Positions 56,223 through 64,000 of a stretch of DNA of 64,000 nucleotides are shown in pieces. This stretch comes from Marinobacter denitrificans. Its GTDB lineage: Bacteria > Pseudomonadota > Gammaproteobacteria > Pseudomonadales > Oleiphilaceae. Within the stretch, counting starts at the first letter, position 1. Every line of letters begins with the position of its first letter. Below the pieces are notes generated by a model. The model saw only the letters and a program-made list of their open reading frames with translations. It searched no databases and had not been told where the DNA came from. The translations under genes were made by a program, and so were the position numbers. The stretch is taken from NCBI RefSeq assembly GCF_008795955.1, contig NZ_VMHN01000007.1, positions 124,001-188,000 on the forward strand, in the 5' to 3' direction.

Positions 56223-57920
56223 TCAAGGGCTGCCATTGATGTGGATGTACTGAAGCGCGCCCGGCTCGCCAGGCGGACGATGCAATGGCAACGTTACCGA
56301 GCCGCCAACCCGGGCCTGATCTCCCCAGCCTTTCCCGCGACTGAAATAAGCCCCGGTAAACCCCTGCAGCACCAGGCCCAGTGTCTCGTCAGCGGCCAGG
56401 GGGTACACCACGCCCGCCATGGCGGTGTCCTGAACGGCGGGAACGCGTACGGGGGTGAATTGCTCATGAATCACCTCAATGGCCGGTGACCCGGGCCGGC
56501 GCACGCCGAGGCCCGCAAACAATACGCCTTCTTGCCCGGCGGGTTGGGTAGAGGTTTCAAGTTTTAGGCGAGGCACCCCCGCCAGAAAATCCCCTTCCCG
56601 GGCCCGGTAAAGGGGAATAAATGCCGGCCTCAGAGCACCTCCCGTCACGGGCTGCTCTGCCGCCGGGGGCACGCTGGTTGCCGGGGTGAACCAGCCCCGC
56701 AACCAGTCCCAGGGCTGCAGCAGTATCTCCAGCCTTCCGCTGAACGCAAGTTTTACCGGGGTTTCGGGCACCCTGAAAACCTCACCGCCGGGTTCCAGAA
56801 TCAAGTCAGCCGAAGGCATGGGTTCGCCGAAGCCAAAGGTCAGGCAGTGCCGGGGGCGCGAGGCAGTTATGCCTTTGAGTTTTTCGTCCCAGAATGCCAG
56901 CACCATCGCAATAGCAGTGGTCTCATAGGGGCCGCAACGGACATCCGTCTGGGTGTTGAAAAGCGGCATTCCGGAAAACGTCTGTAGGGGCCAGGGCATT
57001 ATGTGACCGTCCTGGATCGCCACAAGATACGCGTCCTGCCCGGCCTCGCGGGCACAGTTCCAGTTGGCCAGGCCGTGGTTAAGAGGAAACAGCACGTCAC
57101 GCAGACCCTGGATGAACAGCGCATCGGCCTGAATGCCCTGGCCGCCGGCGCAATACTCAGCGGGGCTGCGCCGGTACAGGTTCAGGGTGGTGGTGCTATC
57201 GATATTACCGGAGAGGGCGGCCTGGTAACTGGTTTCGTTGATCAGGTCAAAATCAAAGCCGCTACCGAGGGTGCCCAGCCAATCCAGGGCGAACGGCCAG
57301 AAGCTCTGGACGACATCGTTGGGTGCCAGTGCCTCCTGCAGGTTATACCAGGTGGCGATGGGCACAATGGCGTCAAGGCGTGGGTCCTCCATGCTGGCGA
57401 GAATCTGAACAGCGCCCCCGTAGCTCTCGCCGATGGCGCCCAGAAAGGGATCGCCATCAGCCGCCCGGCTAACCCGGGGCAGGTGCTCATCGGCCCAGTC
57501 AAGCACCGTGATGAAGTCCCGCACCTCGTAGTCCGGGTCCATCAGTTGCACCTTGCCTTCACTGTCTCCAAAGCCCCGTTGATCGTAGGATATCACCCAG
57601 TAACCCGAGTCCCACGCGGCCATTGCAGCCTGCCCGGAGAGCACCAGTTGGCCATAAATGGAGAAGCGACGGGGCGCGCGGAAGGCACCGAAACCATGGG
57701 TATGGATAATGATGGGAGCTGTGACACCCGGCTGCAGGGCTGGCTGAAACACGGTTGCCCTGAGAACGGTCCCGTCATGGGCCACAATGTCCGTATGATA
57801 GGAGGTTTGCGGCAGGACTGTGGCAGAGCCGGTATCCTGGTAACGTTCGAGAGGATCAATGCTTGCGCAGCCAGACACCAGCGCAAAAACCAGCAGTAAC
57901 GAGATTCCGAAAGATTTCAT
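56223..57920 (-). CDS. Lipoprotein alpha/beta hydrolase of the CocE/X-Pro peptidase type
   Basis: A 565-residue lipoprotein with lipobox LVSGC (Cys18). The hydrolase core has the oxyanion-type HTHGFG, SYDQRGFGDS, nucleophile elbow GESYGG, acid GLRDVLFP and histidine QDGHIM. The C-terminal 170 residues look like a jelly-roll (LILEPGG, VPETPVKLAFSG), as in CocE/NonD family esterases and acyl hydrolases. Substrate unknown. Confidence 0.85.
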   Translation of the reverse strand: MKSFGISLLLVFALVSGCASIDPLERYQDTGSATVLPQTSYHTDIVAHDGTVLRATVFQPALQPGVTAPIIIHTHGFGAFRAPRRFSIYGQLVLSGQAAMAAWDSGYWVISYDQRGFGDSEGKVQLMDPDYEVRDFITVLDWADEHLPRVSRAADGDPFLGAIGESYGGAVQILASMEDPRLDAIVPIATWYNLQEALAPNDVVQSFWPFALDWLGTLGSGFDFDLINETSYQAALSGNIDSTTTLNLYRRSPAEYCAGGQGIQADALFIQGLRDVLFPLNHGLANWNCAREAGQDAYLVAIQDGHIMPWPLQTFSGMPLFNTQTDVRCGPYETTAIAMVLAFWDEKLKGITASRPRHCLTFGFGEPMPSADLILEPGGEVFRVPETPVKLAFSGRLEILLQPWDWLRGWFTPATSVPPAAEQPVTGGALRPAFIPLYRAREGDFLAGVPRLKLETSTQPAGQEGVLFAGLGVRRPGSPAIEVIHEQFTPVRVPAVQDTAMAGVVYPLAADETLGLVLQGFTGAYFSRGKGWGDQARVGGSVTLPLHRPPGEPGALQYIHINGSP

Positions 57921-57970
57921 AACACCACGCTGTCTGTAATCTACACACTCTGACTCAAAGGGACATCAGA

Positions 57971-58669
57971 ATGAAAGCAGCCGGCCTTATTTTCATGTTG
58001 TTTGCTGTTTTCGGGTGCTCCGCAAAACCCAATGTTGTTGAGCCCGAAGTCACCGCTGACAGTCCCCGTACCAGCAAGCTGTACGTGGTGAGCCATGGCT
58101 GGCACGTGGGGATTGCGGTAGCCGCTGAAGAACTCAACACTGTGATCCCGGAGCTCAGGGAGCGGTTTGCCGGGGCTGAGTACTACGAAATCGGCTGGGG
58201 TGATGAGGGGTTCTATCAGGCACCGGAGATTACAATAGGGGTGACTCTTCGGGCTATCGTCTGGTCGCGCGGGGCTGTCGTCCACGTTGTCGCACTGCCG
58301 GCTTCTCCCACTGAGTACTTCCCGGCGAGTAGGGTGGTTCATACCTGTCTCAACACTGACGAAATAAAGTCTCTGGCGCGGTACCTCTCTAACAGCTTTA
58401 CCCGGGATGGCGATGGAAGCCTGTTGGAACTCAAGCGCGGCCTCTACGGCAACAGCCAATTCTTTGATGGCGAAGGCCGATACCACTTGCTCAATACCAG
58501 TAACAAATGGGCTGCGAAAGCGCTAAAGAGTGCGGGAATGGATATATCGCCAACGTTCAAACTGACGGCAGATAGCGTCATGGGTTTTGTAAAGGCGAAT
58601 CGAAAAGACTGCGCCTTTCAGCCCCGGCTCAACGAAAGCCCAGAAAAGAAAGAATCGCCAAAACGATAA
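57971..58669 (+). CDS. DUF2459 family lipoprotein
   Basis: A 232-residue lipoprotein with FAVFGC lipobox (Cys16). The region VVSHGWHVGIAV, EIGWGDEGFY and LNTSNKWAAKAL matches the DUF2459 family (TIGR02117), a group of papain-like-fold proteins of unknown role. Divergent from the hydrolase lipoprotein gene, with 50 bases between. Its 3' end overlaps the antisense 24-residue gene by 41 bases. Confidence 0.85.
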   Translation: MKAAGLIFMLFAVFGCSAKPNVVEPEVTADSPRTSKLYVVSHGWHVGIAVAAEELNTVIPELRERFAGAEYYEIGWGDEGFYQAPEITIGVTLRAIVWSRGAVVHVVALPASPTEYFPASRVVHTCLNTDEIKSLARYLSNSFTRDGDGSLLELKRGLYGNSQFFDGEGRYHLLNTSNKWAAKALKSAGMDISPTFKLTADSVMGFVKANRKDCAFQPRLNESPEKKESPKR

Positions 58670-58703
58670 CCACGGCACCGACGATATAAACGATATTGTT
58701 CAT
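58629..58703 (-). CDS. 24-residue single-helix membrane protein
   Basis: Begins MNNIVYIVGAVVIVLAILSF and ends LGFR: one hydrophobic helix with a short basic end. AAGGAA lies seven bases before the ATG. Very similar short proteins with the same Y-I-V-G...V-I-x-L-A-x-L-x-F-F/L-G-x-R pattern occur widely in proteobacteria (from memory), which supports it as a real gene. The function is not known. It overlaps the 3' end of the DUF2459 gene on the opposite strand. Confidence 0.75.
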   Translation of the reverse strand: MNNIVYIVGAVVIVLAILSFLGFR

Positions 58704-58851
58704 GGCTAGGTTCCTTTGCGTCTGAATCCCTGATAGTGGTTGCGCCCCCGTCCCTGAAGCGCATGATGCAACGTCCTGTTCAGGCAGCTCCGTCGCCTCA
58801 TCTGGAATCAGAATAGGCCTGCGGCTTAGCCTGGTCTGTTCGCTAGCGCAC

Positions 58852-59826
58852 TTAGTGAGATAAACCTGAAACCAATAACCGTCCGGCCAGCCGCTCTTGC
58901 TGCGCCCGGACAGCCTCTGTCAGAAAATCCATCAGTGCATGAATCCTCACTACACCACGCAGGTCCGGGTGCATCAGAAACCACAGGCCGTATTGCAGTT
59001 CGGGGATGGGGTCGGTCAGTTGAACAATGTCAGGATCTTCATCCGCCAGATAGCAGGGCATCACGGCCAGCCCCATACCAGAGCGAACGGCACTGAGGAT
59101 ACTCACCAGCGTATCAACGCGGTAGACACAGGCTTCCTTCAGTGAATTGCTGCTCATCCACTGGTCCACCGCTGAGTCCTGCAGGCGTGGCCCTGCACCG
59201 ATCCACGGTTGGCTGCCCAGAGCTTCAATGGTCGAACCCGGGGTCAGGCCAAGGCTTCGGTGAGCGTAGACCGCCTGGCCAATGTTTGTGAGCGGGCGGC
59301 CGATCAGGTTTTCAGGGGGCCGATTGGAGGGGCGAATGGCTACGTCTGCCTCCCTGCGGGTGAGATTGAACAACTGATTGGAAACCGCAACGTCCAGCAC
59401 GATGCCCGGATACTTGTCCCGGAATTGCGTGAACAAAGGCGCCAACAGGCCCATCAGCAGCGAGTCCGTTGTGGTGGTCCAGATCTCTCCACTGGGCTCC
59501 AGATCACGGCCGGCCACTTTACGTTCGGCAGCCAGGGCAGCTTCGTCCATAATTCTGCCGGTGTCGGCAAGTTCTTCTCCTGCAAGTGTTGGCCGGTACC
59601 CGGTTCGGCTTCGCTCAAAGAGAGCCACCCCCAGGCGCTGTTCAATATCGCCCAGCCGTCTGAAAACCGTAGCATGGCTTACGCCCAGTGCACGGGATGC
59701 ACCGGAGAGCGAGCCGGCATTCGCGATTGCGAGCACAGTCTCAAAGTCACTCCACGCCAGATGACTTCGGGCTTTCCGGGAGGTAACGGAAGATTTGTCG
59801 GGTTGCTTGCCTGTCCGTTTTTGCAA
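58852..59826 (-). CDS. LysR-family transcriptional regulator
   Basis: A 324-residue regulator with an N-terminal winged helix (about 22-85: FETVLAIANAGSLSGASRALGVSHATVFRRLGDIEQRLGV in pattern) and a periplasmic-binding-like effector domain (about 110-310). An unusually long basic leader (about 22 residues) precedes the DNA-binding domain. No obvious target gene is divergent from it; the nearest is the 87-residue unknown. Confidence 0.92.
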   Translation of the reverse strand: MQKRTGKQPDKSSVTSRKARSHLAWSDFETVLAIANAGSLSGASRALGVSHATVFRRLGDIEQRLGVALFERSRTGYRPTLAGEELADTGRIMDEAALAAERKVAGRDLEPSGEIWTTTTDSLLMGLLAPLFTQFRDKYPGIVLDVAVSNQLFNLTRREADVAIRPSNRPPENLIGRPLTNIGQAVYAHRSLGLTPGSTIEALGSQPWIGAGPRLQDSAVDQWMSSNSLKEACVYRVDTLVSILSAVRSGMGLAVMPCYLADEDPDIVQLTDPIPELQYGLWFLMHPDLRGVVRIHALMDFLTEAVRAQQERLAGRLLVSGLSH

Positions 59827-59943
59827 AGTCAGTACTCGATTTTAGGGAATAGTTTGCAGTTTAGAACAATATTAGCATGTACCTGAACCTACAGATAACC
59901 AGCGCGCTCCGCTACCAGGTACGGGGCCAGGGAGGTCAGAGAC

Positions 59944-60207
59944 ATGTTGATTTCAGAAGAAATGAAGTACTTTCACGGTAGCAATCCGTTAGCTCTTCGC
60001 GATAATGATGACGCATCCGGCCCAAAAACCGGCGACTCGTGCGAGGGAAGTATACCGGCCAGATACCGGTCCCGAATGGGCGGCATTAACCTTGAGCAGG
60101 TAAAACGGGACCAGCGTAGGGCGCGAACAGAACTGGTTCAGGCTATTATTCACCGTTTGGGCACGTCATTACTCAAGAACGACAAGGCCAAAACGAAAGA
60201 AGGATGA
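59944..60207 (+). CDS. Small protein of unknown function
   Basis: An 87-residue basic, polar protein (MLISEEMKYF..., IPARYRSRMGGINLEQVKRD...) with a helical, Arg/Lys-rich C-terminal half; no signal peptide or membrane segment and no motif I recognise. A weak GGTCAGAG site precedes the ATG. It is on the same strand as the App1-like gene, with 98 bases between. Could be a spurious frame. Confidence 0.45.
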   Translation: MLISEEMKYFHGSNPLALRDNDDASGPKTGDSCEGSIPARYRSRMGGINLEQVKRDQRRARTELVQAIIHRLGTSLLKNDKAKTKEG

Positions 60208-60305
60208 ATATGAGGACCATGGAAGGTAACCTTAAAGATATCAAAAGATATCAGAGGCAAGCTGTCCGATGACTGGCCGATGTAACTGTTTTCAAAGAGG
60301 GTTTG

Positions 60306-61430
60306 ATGTCCTTTAAGAGCCGCTTGCACCGTTACGCGCGATCGTTTCGCCGCGGCATCCACATTCTGGCGGCGCCTGTAAAGGGCGACAATGGCCGGGG
60401 TGGGCTGTTCATACAGGCCTACCGGGGTTACGGCTCACGCGATCGGGTGTTCCTGATCGGACGGGTTTTCCGGCAGCCGAAATTCGGCGCCTCCTGGCGG
60501 GAAGACCGGCTGCGGCGGGACCTCATTGACCTGGTTCGCAGGCTGCTTCGCAAGCCTATCGTCGGGGCCCACATCCGGATACGTTATAAGGACACCAACA
60601 CCGTTGTCCACACTGACCGGCACGGCTACTTTCGCGTCGACATGGAACTGGGCATCATGCCGTCGGATGTTTCCTGGCATGAGATGGAATTGTCATTGGA
60701 CAACCCCGTCGATGAGCGCGCAACTACCACTGGCGAGTTCTTTACTCCTCTGCCGGGCGCCCGTTATGGCGTCATCAGTGATATCGACGATACCGTGGTT
60801 TATACCGGTGTTGCCAATACGGTCATGATGATGTGTCGCCTGTTTGCTCAGGGAGCTGAAAGCCGGGTGGTCTTCCCCGGTGTGCCGGCCCTGTATCAGG
60901 CATTCCATGCCGGCCGCGATGATGGCGAGGAAAACCCCCTGTTCTATGTGTCCCGTGCGCCCTGGAGCATCTATCAGGTGCTGGTGGAGGTTTTTCGCCG
61001 TAACCGACTTCCCTACAAGCCAATCCTGATCCTGCGGGAGTGGGGAATGAAGCGCGGCAGCCTGCTGCCACGAAGGGCCAAAGCGCACAAGCACGATGCG
61101 ATTCGACATATCCTGGAGATATATCCTGACATGCGGTTTGTTCTGGTGGGTGATTCCGGGCAGCGTGACCCGGAGATCTACAGCGACATTCTGCAAGAAC
61201 ATCCGGGCCGTGTACTGGGTATCTATATCCGCGATGTCAGCAACACCACCGAGCGCTCTGAAGCCATTGACCGGCTCGCGCGGGAGGCCCGTAAAGCCGG
61301 CTGTGACCTGATACTGGCGGCCGACAACGTAGCCATGGCGCAGCATGCAGCCAGTGAGGGGCTGATTGCCAGCGACGCTGTGAATGCGGTTCGGGAAGAG
61401 CAGAACCGCGCCGAGCAGAGCGACGACTGA
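60306..61430 (+). CDS. App1-like phosphatidate phosphatase (DUF2183)
   Basis: A 374-residue protein of the HAD-like App1/DUF2183 family. It has the catalytic DxDxT motif in VISDIDDTVVYT (about residue 160), then VSRAPWSIYQV, and a third motif FVLVGDSGQRDPEIY. Yeast App1 is a phosphatidate phosphatase; bacterial members are assumed to act on lipid phosphates, here by inference. ATG at 60306 follows GAGGG by about five bases. Confidence 0.87.
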   Translation: MSFKSRLHRYARSFRRGIHILAAPVKGDNGRGGLFIQAYRGYGSRDRVFLIGRVFRQPKFGASWREDRLRRDLIDLVRRLLRKPIVGAHIRIRYKDTNTVVHTDRHGYFRVDMELGIMPSDVSWHEMELSLDNPVDERATTTGEFFTPLPGARYGVISDIDDTVVYTGVANTVMMMCRLFAQGAESRVVFPGVPALYQAFHAGRDDGEENPLFYVSRAPWSIYQVLVEVFRRNRLPYKPILILREWGMKRGSLLPRRAKAHKHDAIRHILEIYPDMRFVLVGDSGQRDPEIYSDILQEHPGRVLGIYIRDVSNTTERSEAIDRLAREARKAGCDLILAADNVAMAQHAASEGLIASDAVNAVREEQNRAEQSDD

Positions 61431-61445
61431 TTCTGTGGCGGCTCC

Positions 61446-61751
61446 CTATTTCACCACAATCTGATTACTGACATCGTCCAGTTTGCTGTTTTCCCGCACC
61501 AGATCTTCGGCCCGCTGCCGCTGAGTGGCCGTTTCCACAAAGCCTTCCAGCAGGATCTCACCATCAGCGATGGTAATGTCGATGGCAGAACCGGCCAGGT
61601 CCTCTGCCTCAAGCAGAACCGCCTTTAGCCGCACCGCCTCTGCGGTATCCTGTGTTGCCATACCGGAGCCATCGAAAACGGTGCAACCACTAACAAGCAA
61701 TAGCCAGAGCACCAGGTAACGAGTTTCAGCCATCGTTGTTTTCAGATTCAT
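61446..61751 (-). CDS. BON-domain lipoprotein
   Basis: A 101-residue lipoprotein with the lipobox LLLVSGC (Cys23) followed by a BON domain (about 35-100, RLKAVLLEAEDLAGSAIDITIADGEILLEGFVETATQRQRAEDLV in pattern) of the OsmY/Kbp type that binds phospholipid. The ATG at 61751 has GGGAGG five bases upstream; it overlaps the end of the AsmA-like gene by 26 bases, so translation may be coupled. ATGs at 61754 and 61733 are alternatives. Confidence 0.85.
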   Translation of the reverse strand: MNLKTTMAETRYLVLWLLLVSGCTVFDGSGMATQDTAEAVRLKAVLLEAEDLAGSAIDITIADGEILLEGFVETATQRQRAEDLVRENSKLDDVSNQIVVK

Positions 61752-64000
61752 CATTACCTCCCGGGTTGTCGTCAATGGCCTCGAGAGACCGGCTTGCCAG
61801 TCCTTCGCAGTACGGAATCTCGTTCCCCGTGCCAAGGTCAAGCAGCGGCAAAAGCGCAGCAACCGGGGTGGCCACGGCAGCCAGAACGGCACTGCTGGCG
61901 ACCTGCTTGGTCAGATCCCCAGTTTGCAGCCCGGGCTCGGGGTTACTGAACGTGCCCCCGAGATGAAGCGGAGTACCTGCAGCCAAAGCGCTGACATCTT
62001 TCGGGTGAGAAAAAAGGGTAATGTCCAGGCGTTCGTTGTCGAAGTTCGCGGTCCCTGTACCGGTAAAGCTGGTATCCGAGGTATCGACAGCCAGGGTGTC
62101 GATCTTGACGACACCGTCCCGGGTTTTCAGATCAACATAGGCGCAATCGATCGGAACGGTACCCCCGCTACCCATCCAGGTCACGAAGGACTCGGCGGCA
62201 TCCAGGCCGGCCAGTTCGACCAGCAGGGCGTCCAGCTTGCCCTGGGTCATCAGCATGACCATGCCGCCGTCGACGGAGCCTAACAGCTCGGCAATGGAGG
62301 CGCCGGTCACCCAGAACTTGCCCTGACCAGCGACCGTGCCCACGCTGGCACTGGCCAGTTCCCAGCTACCAATCGCCTTGCTGAGATTGACCGCCTGTAC
62401 CTCCAGCTGCAGTGTGCCTTCCGGGGGCGTCAGTCTGGAATCGATGTCCAGGTTGAGGTCCACCTGACCCTCGCCAACCCCAAAACCCACTGGCTCGAAC
62501 CGGGCGTGGCCGTCTGCAAGATTGAAGTCGATGACCACCTCGCTCAGGGGGATGTCCGCCGCCCGTACGGCTTTTCCCCGGTAACTGACATCTGCGGACA
62601 CCTTTTCCCAGGCAGCTGTGACCAGAGGTTCGTCCGGCAGCACGAACCGGTCTCCATCGTCGCCGTTTGAGCTTTCCGGCCTATCCTGTTTATCAGATGA
62701 CGGTTCCACACCGGCCAGTACGCCAAGATCGGCAAGATCGAGGGAATCAGAGTGCAGTTTTCCCGTCAGATGCGGAGGGCGCGAACTGATATCGAGCGCG
62801 ATCTGTCCGCCCAGGTCACTGTCACCGACGTCCCCGTCGATATTGTTGAATGTCCAGCGGTCATCCTTGAAGGAAAGATCTCCGGATAAAGAGTAGGGGG
62901 GCAAATCTGGCAGAGGGAGACCCAACAGACGGCTCAAACGGTTTGGGTTGGGGCCTTCAACGTCAAGCTCGAGATCCAGGCCCTTTAATGCCAAGGGTCG
63001 CAGAATGCTGCCCTGGACCTGTATGCGGCTATCGACCACATCGCTTGTAAGCTTAAGGGCATAGGGGCGGTCCGGGTCCCGGGCCGCTAACAGTTGGTCT
63101 CCGCGAAATCGTAGCGAGAAGGGCGAGCCGTCATACTCACCCTCGCCATCGATATGAAAAGTCTGCGCACCAGCGTCCAGACCCTGTGTCTGCAGGTTGA
63201 GGGTGAAGTCCGTTTCGGCTTCCGAATCTGTAAACGTCAGCTGCGAGGGTTCGAAAACGAGGCGACCGATAAAGGGCATTATCAGATCCTCCTTCTGATC
63301 CACCGCAAGGGACTCGGTAATACCCAGGTGAAGCTGCCCGGAAAGCGTGCCCAGACGATCCTCCAGTGGCGTGAAGGTGTCTCCGAACCGGCTCAGGGCA
63401 ATGGACTCGAATTCGGTCTCAATGGTGCCAGAGGCAGGCTGGTCGGTTGCGTCCAGTGCCACAGAGCTGCCCCAACTGCCGCCGGCAATATTGAAGTCCA
63501 GCGGCTCGATCTGGAGCCTGCCTGAATCCAGGCTGGCGGACAGGTTCAGGTTCGTCAGCTCCGGTGTATCCGGGAGCACCAGCGTTTCCGCCTGCAGGTT
63601 CAGCTGGCCGTCGATTGCGCGCAACGCCGCCAGCGGCGAACCAGCGTTGTCCGGCTCGGTTCCGCCGTCTGATGACGGGTCAGGTTGTGAGTTTCCCGCC
63701 GTAAACTGGGCAAGATCAATGCGATCCGCCTCAAGGTCAACATTCACTACAGGCCGATCCGTGGTTTGGAAGAGGAACTCGCCACTCAGATTGCTGACAC
63801 CAACGTGTCCCTCAAGGGAGGTGACAGACCACCGCTCCCCGTCACGGGTCAGCCGCCCCGACAGTCGGTACCCGGGCAGGGCGGGCAAAGGTGTCCCGAT
63901 CCAGGCCCCCAGATCCTGACCACCCTCGCCCTGGAGCACGAGGTTGCCGGCGAAGCTTGCGGGCGTCAGGAGCGCTCCCAATTGTGTATCCGCCCAGGCG
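61726..64000 (-). CDS. AsmA-family protein, N terminus beyond the window
   Basis: At least 757 residues of a protein that remains open at the window edge. It consists of repeated beta-strand segments (SGRLTRDGERWSVTSLEGHVG, LSGDLSFKDDRWTFNNIDGDVGDSDLGG), and a C-terminal LTLFSHPKDVSALAAGTPLHLGGTFSNPEPG pattern, typical of the AsmA C-terminal domain of the AsmA/TamB/YhdP superfamily. Such proteins bridge the periplasm and move phospholipid toward the outer membrane. The membrane-anchor N terminus is not visible. A BON lipoprotein gene overlaps its 3' end. Confidence 0.88.
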   Translation of the reverse strand, partial: AWADTQLGALLTPASFAGNLVLQGEGGQDLGAWIGTPLPALPGYRLSGRLTRDGERWSVTSLEGHVGVSNLSGEFLFQTTDRPVVNVDLEADRIDLAQFTAGNSQPDPSSDGGTEPDNAGSPLAALRAIDGQLNLQAETLVLPDTPELTNLNLSASLDSGRLQIEPLDFNIAGGSWGSSVALDATDQPASGTIETEFESIALSRFGDTFTPLEDRLGTLSGQLHLGITESLAVDQKEDLIMPFIGRLVFEPSQLTFTDSEAETDFTLNLQTQGLDAGAQTFHIDGEGEYDGSPFSLRFRGDQLLAARDPDRPYALKLTSDVVDSRIQVQGSILRPLALKGLDLELDVEGPNPNRLSRLLGLPLPDLPPYSLSGDLSFKDDRWTFNNIDGDVGDSDLGGQIALDISSRPPHLTGKLHSDSLDLADLGVLAGVEPSSDKQDRPESSNGDDGDRFVLPDEPLVTAAWEKVSADVSYRGKAVRAADIPLSEVVIDFNLADGHARFEPVGFGVGEGQVDLNLDIDSRLTPPEGTLQLEVQAVNLSKAIGSWELASASVGTVAGQGKFWVTGASIAELLGSVDGGMVMLMTQGKLDALLVELAGLDAAESFVTWMGSGGTVPIDCAYVDLKTRDGVVKIDTLAVDTSDTSFTGTGTANFDNERLDITLFSHPKDVSALAAGTPLHLGGTFSNPEPGLQTGDLTKQVASSAVLAAVATPVAALLPLLDLGTGNEIPYCEGLASRSLEAIDDNPGGNDESENNDG

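Noticed and set aside
60204-60272. 22-codon ORF (MNMRTMEGNLKDIKRYQRQAVR) overlapping the end of the 87-residue gene
   Set aside because: It has a purine-rich upstream region but contains a GATATCA direct repeat and no resemblance to any known small protein; not supported enough to list.

Overview
The window is ordinary chromosomal DNA of a marine gammaproteobacterium, most likely Marinobacter or a close relative. The support is the gene order rpsA-ihfB-lapA-lapB-pyrF, a fused rlmKL, a Pseudomonas-type rmf, a CCGSCS-motif micro-protein and moderately high GC. No phage, insertion sequence, CRISPR array or rRNA operon was seen. Genes are dense; several convergent neighbours overlap at their stop codons, and long intergenic stretches are few.

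Layout. 1-3745: translation and envelope cluster (S1 protein, IHF-beta, LapA, LapB, OMP decarboxylase). 3746-4254: a gap filled by two large palindromic repeats, then tRNA-Asn and an aspartate aminotransferase on the minus strand. 5743-11896: uvrB, a GNAT/C39-peptidase fusion divergent from an RLAN/ATP-grasp ligase, and a CDF metal exporter. 12302-18890: pyrD, rmf, rlmKL, a beta-barrel protein, a small unknown, M18 aminopeptidase and a second identical tRNA-Asn. 18964-24664: YheT hydrolase, TesA-like esterase divergent from an ABC ATPase/FtsX-type permease pair, and an orphan solute-binding protein. 24857-29803: iron alcohol dehydrogenase operon, M48 lipoprotein protease, DUF599 membrane protein, two hotdog thioesterases. 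29877-30134: second pair of palindromic repeats. 30178-38029: htpG, DUF2835, katG with an OxyR-like site, dusC, a secreted metallo-beta-lactamase-fold protein and class I aldolase. 38218-42320: a large acyl-thioester-reductase-like protein, an EEP hydrolase and a zinc peptidase. 42384-50000: CPA1 antiporter, DUF4399 lipoprotein, Lrp/LysE pair, an SDR-antiporter-racemase operon, two membrane proteins. 49973-64000: AraC regulator, methyltransferase, GGDEF-EAL protein, CCGSCS micro-protein, another CPA1 antiporter, lipoprotein hydrolase, DUF2459 lipoprotein, a 24-residue membrane protein, LysR, App1-type phosphatase, BON lipoprotein and a truncated AsmA-like protein.

The most unusual items are: (1) a four-copy family of cruciform repeats with a conserved core and completely different but self-complementary arms, arranged as two inverted pairs; (2) the two-domain reductase whose C-terminal half resembles cyanobacterial acyl-ACP reductase and keeps its nucleophilic cysteine; (3) two very short genes, a 52-residue CCGSCS protein and a 24-residue membrane protein; (4) the divergent ATP-grasp / GNAT-C39 pair. 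All functional statements rest on reading the sequence and remembered family motifs; no database search was run.
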